From Mesorhizobium sp. WSM4904 (GTDB lineage: Bacteria; Pseudomonadota; Alphaproteobacteria; Rhizobiales; Rhizobiaceae), in NCBI RefSeq assembly GCF_029674545.1, contig NZ_CP121354.1, positions 6,209,001 to 6,273,000 of the forward strand: a DNA stretch of 64,000 nt. Reading direction: 5' to 3'. Under the pieces are notes generated by a model, which was not told the origin of the DNA, ran no database searches, and saw only the letters and a program-made list of their open reading frames with translations. Shown piece by piece: positions 59,772-64,000 of this stretch (position 1 is its first letter; every line of letters starts with the position of its first letter). Made by a program: the position numbers and the translations under genes.

Positions 59772-60512
59772 ATGAAGACAGCGTTCACTTTCGTGCTCGG
59801 CGCGGCCGCGGTGCTTGCCGCCGGCGCGACGACCTCTTTCGCCAATGACCGTTATGCCGACAGGCCGCCGGTGATGGTGAGCCCCGATCTTTCGGCACCC
59901 TGGGTGCTGCAGCTCGGCCATGCGCCGGGCATCGTGCGTCCGACCCGGCAGGCGACGCAACAGCCGCTGCGGCGGCTTTTCCAGGCGCAGCCCGACCGGC
60001 AGCGCACCGCGGCCGTGCAGCAGCCGGCCAAGCGCATGGTGATGCGGCCACAGATCAACCCGATCTACCTGCCGCAGGAAGTGGCGTACGACGGCCCGCA
60101 GAAACCCGGCACCATCGTCATCGATACCAAGCAGAACTTTCTCTTCCTGATCGAAAAGGACGGCAAGGCGCGGCGTTATGGCGTCGGCACCGGCAAGCCC
60201 GGTTTCGAATGGTCGGGCACGCACAAGATCACCGACAAGAGGGTGTGGCCGGACTGGCGCCCGCCGGCGGCGATGATCGCCCGCGAGGCGGCGAAGGGCC
60301 GCTACCTGCCGACCTATCTCGCCGGCGGCATCGAGAATCCGCTTGGCGCGCGTGCGCTCTATCTCGGCACCACCGAATACCGCATCCACGGCACCAACCA
60401 GCCCTGGACGATCGGCGGCGCGGTGTCGTCGGGCTGCATCCGCATGCGCAACGAGGACGTCGTCGACCTCTACGAGCGCGTGAATGTCGGAACGACCGTC
60501 GAGGTGATATAG
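59772..60512 (+). CDS. L,D-transpeptidase (YkuD family), periplasmic
   Basis: A 246-residue protein with a Sec signal peptide (cleavage likely near SFA at about residue 24), a Gln/Pro/Arg-rich linker to about residue 105, and a YkuD domain with the hallmark HGTNQPWTIG and SSGCIRM, containing the catalytic His and Cys. It cross-links peptidoglycan by 3-3 bonds or attaches proteins to it. The ATG at 59772 is favoured since the signal peptide begins there. Rhizobia carry many such paralogues, so a gene symbol is not justified. Confidence 0.93.
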   Translation: MKTAFTFVLGAAAVLAAGATTSFANDRYADRPPVMVSPDLSAPWVLQLGHAPGIVRPTRQATQQPLRRLFQAQPDRQRTAAVQQPAKRMVMRPQINPIYLPQEVAYDGPQKPGTIVIDTKQNFLFLIEKDGKARRYGVGTGKPGFEWSGTHKITDKRVWPDWRPPAAMIAREAAKGRYLPTYLAGGIENPLGARALYLGTTEYRIHGTNQPWTIGGAVSSGCIRMRNEDVVDLYERVNVGTTVEVI

Positions 60513-60652
60513 TGACTGCGAATCAGCCGGTTAGCAGGGCCGTGTATTTTTGGCGGATGCTGTTGCCCTCAGGCCATAGCGCACTTTTGGGGAACGTGCT
60601 TAGACTGGCAGCGAGTTAACGGGGGACGGGCCGTGTGGGGATACGGCCAGTC

Positions 60653-60691
60653 ACGAAAGGGCAGCACGGGAAACCGCGCTGCCCTTTTCGT
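60653..60691 (+). terminator. Intrinsic terminator after the L,D-transpeptidase gene
   Basis: Stem AAAGGGCAGC (60656-60665) with GCTGCCCTTT (60678-60687), 12-nt loop, extended by ACG/CGT pairs and a TTTT tract. It lies 140 bases after the stop codon. A smaller 6-bp hairpin (GGCCGT with ACGGCC) just precedes it. Confidence 0.8.
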
Positions 60692-60785
60692 TCCGCACCG
60701 GGTCGCCCCGGAAGCAGCCCGTTTCGCTTTCGGGGCTGATTTCCCGGCGGTCCTCTGCTATTGCAGCGCACAAATCTTGGTTTCA

Positions 60786-60826
60786 CGCAGTTCCGGACGG
60801 AAAACGGCCTTTCCTGGAATTGCTCC
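60786..60826. repeat. Dispersed intergenic repeat (copy 2)
   Basis: Contains cagttccggacggaaaac and ttcctggaattgct, matching the unit at 47224-47272 but with a shortened middle. It abuts the folD-like gene, ending about 20 bases before its start. Confidence 0.65.
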
Positions 60827-60846
60827 AGAGGGCAGAGGTGCCAGCC

Positions 60847-61767
60847 ATGACCCGGTCCGACGACAGCCGCTATTTGAGAGGCGGTCCGGTCGCCCAGCGC
60901 ATCATCGCTTCCGTGCGCGATGACGCGGCAATCGCCGCCGCGGAAGGTTTTCCGCCGAAGCTTGTCTCGATCACCGTCGGCGATATTGCCGCGGTCGATG
61001 TCTATGTGCGCAACCAGCGCGCCAAGGCCGAGCTTGCCGGCATCGGCTTCGAGGAACGGCGTTTTGCCGCCGACACCACGGCGGGCGAGCTGGAAGCCGC
61101 CATCCACGGCCTCAACGCGGATCCGCGCGTCACCGGCATCATCATCCAGCGGCCCGTGCCCGCGCATATCCCGATCAAGACGCTGCAGGCGGCGGTGCAT
61201 CCGCTGAAGGACGTCGAGGGCATGCATCCGGCCTCGATCGGCAACATCGTCTACAACCAGCTCGATCTGGCGCCCTGCACGGCGGCCGCCTCGGTCGAGC
61301 TGCTGAAGGAGACCGGCCTCGATCTCAAAGGCCTCGAGGTGGTCGTCGTCGGCCATTCCGAGATCGTCGGCAAGCCGATCGCCTTCCTTTTGATGAGCGA
61401 GGGCGCGACGGTGACGGTCTGCCATCACATGACGCGTTCGGTGGCGGCACATGCGCGGCGTGCGGACGCACTGTTCGTCGCCGTCGGCAGGCCGCGGCTG
61501 ATCAAGACCGAGATGGTGAAGCCAGGAGCCTGCGTCATCGACATCGGCATCAATTCGGAAATCGGCCCGGACGGCGAAAGCCGCATCGTCGGCGACGTCG
61601 ACACGGAGAGCGTCAAGGAGGTCGCCTCCTGGATCACGCCGGTGCCGGGCGGTGTCGGCCCGCTCACGGTCGCGATCCTGCTGCGCAACACCATGGTGGC
61701 GCTCAACCGCCAGCGGGCGCTCTACCGCGCGACCTATGGCGTGGCGGACCAACTCGCGGCGGAGTAG
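60847..61767 (+). CDS. folD: FolD-like methylenetetrahydrofolate dehydrogenase/cyclohydrolase with altered active site
   Basis: A 306-residue FolD-family protein. The catalytic-domain strand VYVRNQRAK has the active tyrosine (Tyr53) but a glutamine (57) where the essential lysine (Lys54 in E. coli, Lys56 in human) is expected; the Gln in IIQRPVP (101) is kept; the catalytic aspartate of KDVDG is glutamate here (KDVEG, 124). The NADP domain has VVVGHSEIVGKP and PVPGGVGPLTVAILL. Cyclohydrolase activity may be lost while dehydrogenase activity could remain. The start at 60847 lacks a strong ribosome site. It may be a second, specialised FolD of this genome. Confidence 0.85.
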   Translation: MTRSDDSRYLRGGPVAQRIIASVRDDAAIAAAEGFPPKLVSITVGDIAAVDVYVRNQRAKAELAGIGFEERRFAADTTAGELEAAIHGLNADPRVTGIIIQRPVPAHIPIKTLQAAVHPLKDVEGMHPASIGNIVYNQLDLAPCTAAASVELLKETGLDLKGLEVVVVGHSEIVGKPIAFLLMSEGATVTVCHHMTRSVAAHARRADALFVAVGRPRLIKTEMVKPGACVIDIGINSEIGPDGESRIVGDVDTESVKEVASWITPVPGGVGPLTVAILLRNTMVALNRQRALYRATYGVADQLAAE

Positions 61768-61841
61768 GCGAGGTACGCCGAGGCCAATCGCTTCAGCTAA
61801 AGGCCGTTTCCAGCTTTTTTGCTGACGCCAATTGTCGAAGC

Positions 61842-62029
61842 TGGCGCCGCCCCTCATCGCCCTGCCGGGCACTTCTCCCGTATAGTGACGGGGAGAAGGG
61901 GCTGGCCGCAACGGCAGCGACCCCCTTGCAACGCTGGTGATTGGCGAAATCGGCGATGACAGCGCCCCTCTCCCCGTCACTATATACGGGGAGAGGATGC
62001 CGCCAGGCAGGTGAGGGGCAGCGCCGGCA
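61842..62029. repeat. RIME-like mosaic repeat E, sister of repeat C
   Basis: Same layout as repeat C: gccgcccctcat, then an arm with ctcccgtatagtgacgggga, the middle gctggtgattggcgaaa, and the inverted arm with ccccgtcactatatacgggg. The arms differ by a few bases, unlike in copy C. It lies between the folD-like gene and glcF. Confidence 0.85.
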
Positions 62030-62073
62030 GTCCGAAGAATCATCTGGCCAAGTCGAACCCTCGAGGAACTGCA

Positions 62074-63399
62074 TCACTCTGCCGCGACTAGCTTTCCCTC
62101 CGAAAGACCTTCAGGCTTCGGGCCGCCATAGGCCCAGTCGAGCAGTTTTATCGTATGCACCACGGGCAGCCTGGCGGCGGACGCGATCTGGGTGATGCAG
62201 CCGATATTGCCGGTGGCGACAACTGAAGCGCCCGTCGCCTCGATATTCTGGACCTTGCGGTCGCGAAGCTTCGCCGAAATCTCGGACTGCAGGATGTTGT
62301 AGGTGCCGGCCGAGCCGCAGCAGAGATGCCCTTCGCGCGGCTCGCGCACGATAAAGCCCGCCTTGGCCAGCAGCTCCCTCGGCTGGCGGGTGATCTTCTG
62401 GCCATGCTGCATCGAGCAGGCCGAATGATAGGCGACGATCGTGCCCGGTTTGCGCACAGGTTCGGGCAGGTCGAGAGCGGCGAGATACTCGGTGATGTCC
62501 TTAGCGAGCGTCGAGACGCGCGCGGCCTTTTCCGCATAGGCCGGGTCGAGGCGCAGCATGAAGCCGTAATCCTTGATCGTGGTGCCGCAGCCGGACGCCG
62601 TGATGATGATGGCGTCGAGCCCGCCCTGCTCGACGGCGCGCGTCCAGACGTCGACGTTCTGCCTGGCCGAGGCAAGCGCCTGATCCTCGCGGCCCATGTG
62701 ATGGACGAGCGCGCCGCAGCAGCCCTCGCCTTCCGGCACCACGACCTCGACGCCGAGCCTTGTCAGCAGCGAGATCGTCGCCTCGTTGATGGCAGGATCG
62801 AGCACCGACTGCGCGCAGCCGGTGAGGATGGCGACGCGGCCGCGCTTCGCACCTTGACGGGCATGCACGCCGGGCGAAGCCATCGGCGATGCCGGCGGGA
62901 TAGACGACGGCGCGAGTTTCAGCATTGCCGCGACCGGCTTCAGTGCCGGCAGTGTTTCGAACAGGCCGATGAAAGGCCTGCCGAGCCCGGCCAGTCTCAG
63001 CGCGGCGCGGAGGCGGCCCGGATAAGGCAGCACGAAGGCCAACATGGCGCGCGTCAGCCGGTCGAGCAGCGGTCGCTTGTAGGTCTTGTGGATATGGCCT
63101 CGGGCGTGATCGACGAGATGCATGTAGTTGACGCCCGAGGGGCATGTCGTCATGCAGGCAAGGCAGGACAGGCAGCGGTCGATATGGGTGACGATCTCCT
63201 TGTCCGCCGGCCGTCCGTTCTCCAGCATGTCCTTGATGAGATAAATGCGGCCGCGCGGCGAATCGAGCTCGTTGCCCAATGTCACATAGGTCGGACAGGT
63301 GGCGGTGCAGAAGCCGCAATGCACGCATTTGCGCAGGATCTTTTCCGATTCCGCGACATGCGGATCGGCAAGCTGTGCGGCTGAGAAATTGGTCTGCAC
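62074..63399 (-). CDS. glcF: Glycolate oxidase iron-sulfur subunit GlcF
   Basis: A 441-residue protein carrying electrons from glycolate oxidase to the respiratory chain. It has two [4Fe-4S] ligand sets, CVHCGFCTATCP (31-42) and CLSCLACMTTCP (83-94), and two C-terminal CCG cysteine-rich domains (EGCCGALVHH and HLCCGSAG). GTG start at 63399. It follows the DUF4870-type gene by nine bases and the glcE gene before it, forming the end of a glc operon. The glcD gene should be outside the window to the right. Confidence 0.95.
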   Translation of the reverse strand: MQTNFSAAQLADPHVAESEKILRKCVHCGFCTATCPTYVTLGNELDSPRGRIYLIKDMLENGRPADKEIVTHIDRCLSCLACMTTCPSGVNYMHLVDHARGHIHKTYKRPLLDRLTRAMLAFVLPYPGRLRAALRLAGLGRPFIGLFETLPALKPVAAMLKLAPSSIPPASPMASPGVHARQGAKRGRVAILTGCAQSVLDPAINEATISLLTRLGVEVVVPEGEGCCGALVHHMGREDQALASARQNVDVWTRAVEQGGLDAIIITASGCGTTIKDYGFMLRLDPAYAEKAARVSTLAKDITEYLAALDLPEPVRKPGTIVAYHSACSMQHGQKITRQPRELLAKAGFIVREPREGHLCCGSAGTYNILQSEISAKLRDRKVQNIEATGASVVATGNIGCITQIASAARLPVVHTIKLLDWAYGGPKPEGLSEGKLVAAE

Positions 63400-63408
63400 C
63401 GTGATGTC

Positions 63409-63798
63409 CTATTGTCCGAATAGCCAGCTTTGCGGGTTCCTGACCGGCTCGCCCCGCTGCAGCGCCTGCAGGCCGAGAATGCAGCGGACGATGAACCAGA
63501 CGGCAACCGCAAACATCAGCAGGAAGCCGATCGCGAGCATCATCAGGACCACGGAGATCAACGCGTAGAGAAGGCCGATCCAGAAAGTCCTGATCAGGAA
63601 TGTGTAGTGGCTTTCGACGAAGCCGCCCGCTTTGCCGCGGTTGATGTAGGCAAGCACGATGCCGACAATGCCGGTCACGCCGATGACGAGGCTGGCGAGG
63701 TAGAGAATGTAGATGACCAGCGCGTTGGTTTGGCCAGGCTCCAGCCAGCGGTCGGTCTGACGCGGGCCCGTGTCCGGGCCTGGATCGGTATTGCTCAT
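63409..63798 (-). CDS. DUF4870-type small membrane protein within the glc operon
   Basis: A 129-residue membrane protein with a hydrophilic, proline-rich start and three hydrophobic helices (about 27-50, 67-85, 88-107), the LIRTFWIGLLYALIS segment being typical of DUF4870-like proteins. No known enzymatic motif. It overlaps the glcE stop by ATGA and ends nine bases before glcF, so it is co-translated with the glycolate oxidase subunits. A role in attaching the complex to the membrane is possible but only inferred from position. Confidence 0.82.
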   Translation of the reverse strand: MSNTDPGPDTGPRQTDRWLEPGQTNALVIYILYLASLVIGVTGIVGIVLAYINRGKAGGFVESHYTFLIRTFWIGLLYALISVVLMMLAIGFLLMFAVAVWFIVRCILGLQALQRGEPVRNPQSWLFGQ

Positions 63799-64000
63799 GG
63801 TGCTGCTTCCTCCGTTGACCGAGGAAGAGTAGCAGAGCCGGCATCCGGCGCCATGCGGCCGGAGTTGAGAATATGCTTCGGATCGAACTCGGCCTTGAGC
63901 CTGGCCGACAGTGCCGCCAGATGCGGCGGCTGCGGCTCGAACACCGGCAAAGCGGCGCGATGCGAGGCCGCAGCGCGCACCAGCGTCGCGTGGCCGCCGC
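63795..64000 (-). CDS. glcE: Glycolate oxidase FAD-binding subunit GlcE, C-terminal end only
   Basis: The visible 67 or so codons are the end of a VAO-type FAD oxidase subunit: GGHATLVRA at the window edge and ARLKAEFDPKHILNSGRM, the family's closing motif. The rest lies beyond the window. The stop overlaps the start of the small membrane protein gene. GlcE works with GlcD and GlcF to oxidise glycolate to glyoxylate. Confidence 0.85.
   Translation of the reverse strand, partial: GGHATLVRAAASHRAALPVFEPQPPHLAALSARLKAEFDPKHILNSGRMAPDAGSATLPRSTEEAAP

Overview
The window reads as chromosome of a GC-rich alphaproteobacterium of the Rhizobiales, most likely Mesorhizobium or a close relative in the Phyllobacteriaceae. 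Pointers are the density of sugar-importer operons with ROK and GntR regulators, the short HisG with a HisZ partner, five RIME-like intergenic mosaic repeats, and a P4-type integrase remnant beside guaA, a known landing site of Mesorhizobium mobile elements. The genus is inferred; no rRNA or other marker gene is present.

Layout. (1) 393-8304: a sugar operon on the minus strand (Gfo/Idh/MocA dehydrogenase, TIM-barrel isomerase, alpha/beta hydrolase, ROK kinase, then ATPase, permease and binding protein). It is preceded by a perfect 16+5+16 palindrome and an adjacent ROK repressor gene. (2) 8602-15220: a second CUT2 sugar ABC system with an SDR dehydrogenase and an RbsD/FucU mutarotase, facing a second, paralogous ROK repressor; a site resembling the first operator lies before its binding-protein gene. 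(3) 15709-20079: a fragment of a quinone oxidoreductase, then a TRAP transporter (DctP-DctQ-DctM) whose small permease carries an unusual TM2-like N-terminal part. (4) 20080-25036: a gene-poor stretch with a CPA1-type cation/proton antiporter, a few small unknown proteins, a scrap of an ABC ATPase and a short tandem repeat. (5) 25037-32930: a third CUT2 ABC operon with two permeases, a PfkB kinase, a class II aldolase and two SDRs. (6) 33131-40430: a GntR/UTRA regulator and an operon for MFS transporter, MaoC hydratase, DUF35 protein, Cys-less thiolase-like protein and acetoacetyl-CoA synthetase, facing a thiolase gene that is cut off. The same palindrome core (TGGTTATAACCA) stands before the sugar operon (5) and between the CoA operon and the thiolase, so one GntR protein may control both.

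(7) 40424-41058: a truncated integrase fused tail to tail to the truncated thiolase, beside guaA; this is a scar of a mobile element. (8) 41059-54348: mostly housekeeping and stress genes: guaA, a MarR regulator with its palindrome, a nucleosidase, a thioesterase, an RNA methyltransferase, aquaporin Z, the divergent katG/oxyR pair, a ChaA-like antiporter, a poly-gamma-glutamate hydrolase with a damaged start, and an acyl-CoA synthetase. (9) 54594-64000: hisS-hisZ-hisG, DNA glycosylase Tag, an L,D-transpeptidase, a FolD-like protein with altered catalytic residues, and the end of a glycolate oxidase operon (glcE, a DUF4870-type protein, glcF).

The most unusual observations are the TM2-DctQ fusion, the GntR site shared by a sugar operon and a CoA-ester operon, the MaoC/DUF35/Cys-less thiolase trio, the thiolase-integrase junction at guaA, the FolD variant, and the two ROK operators that match their paralogous repressors.
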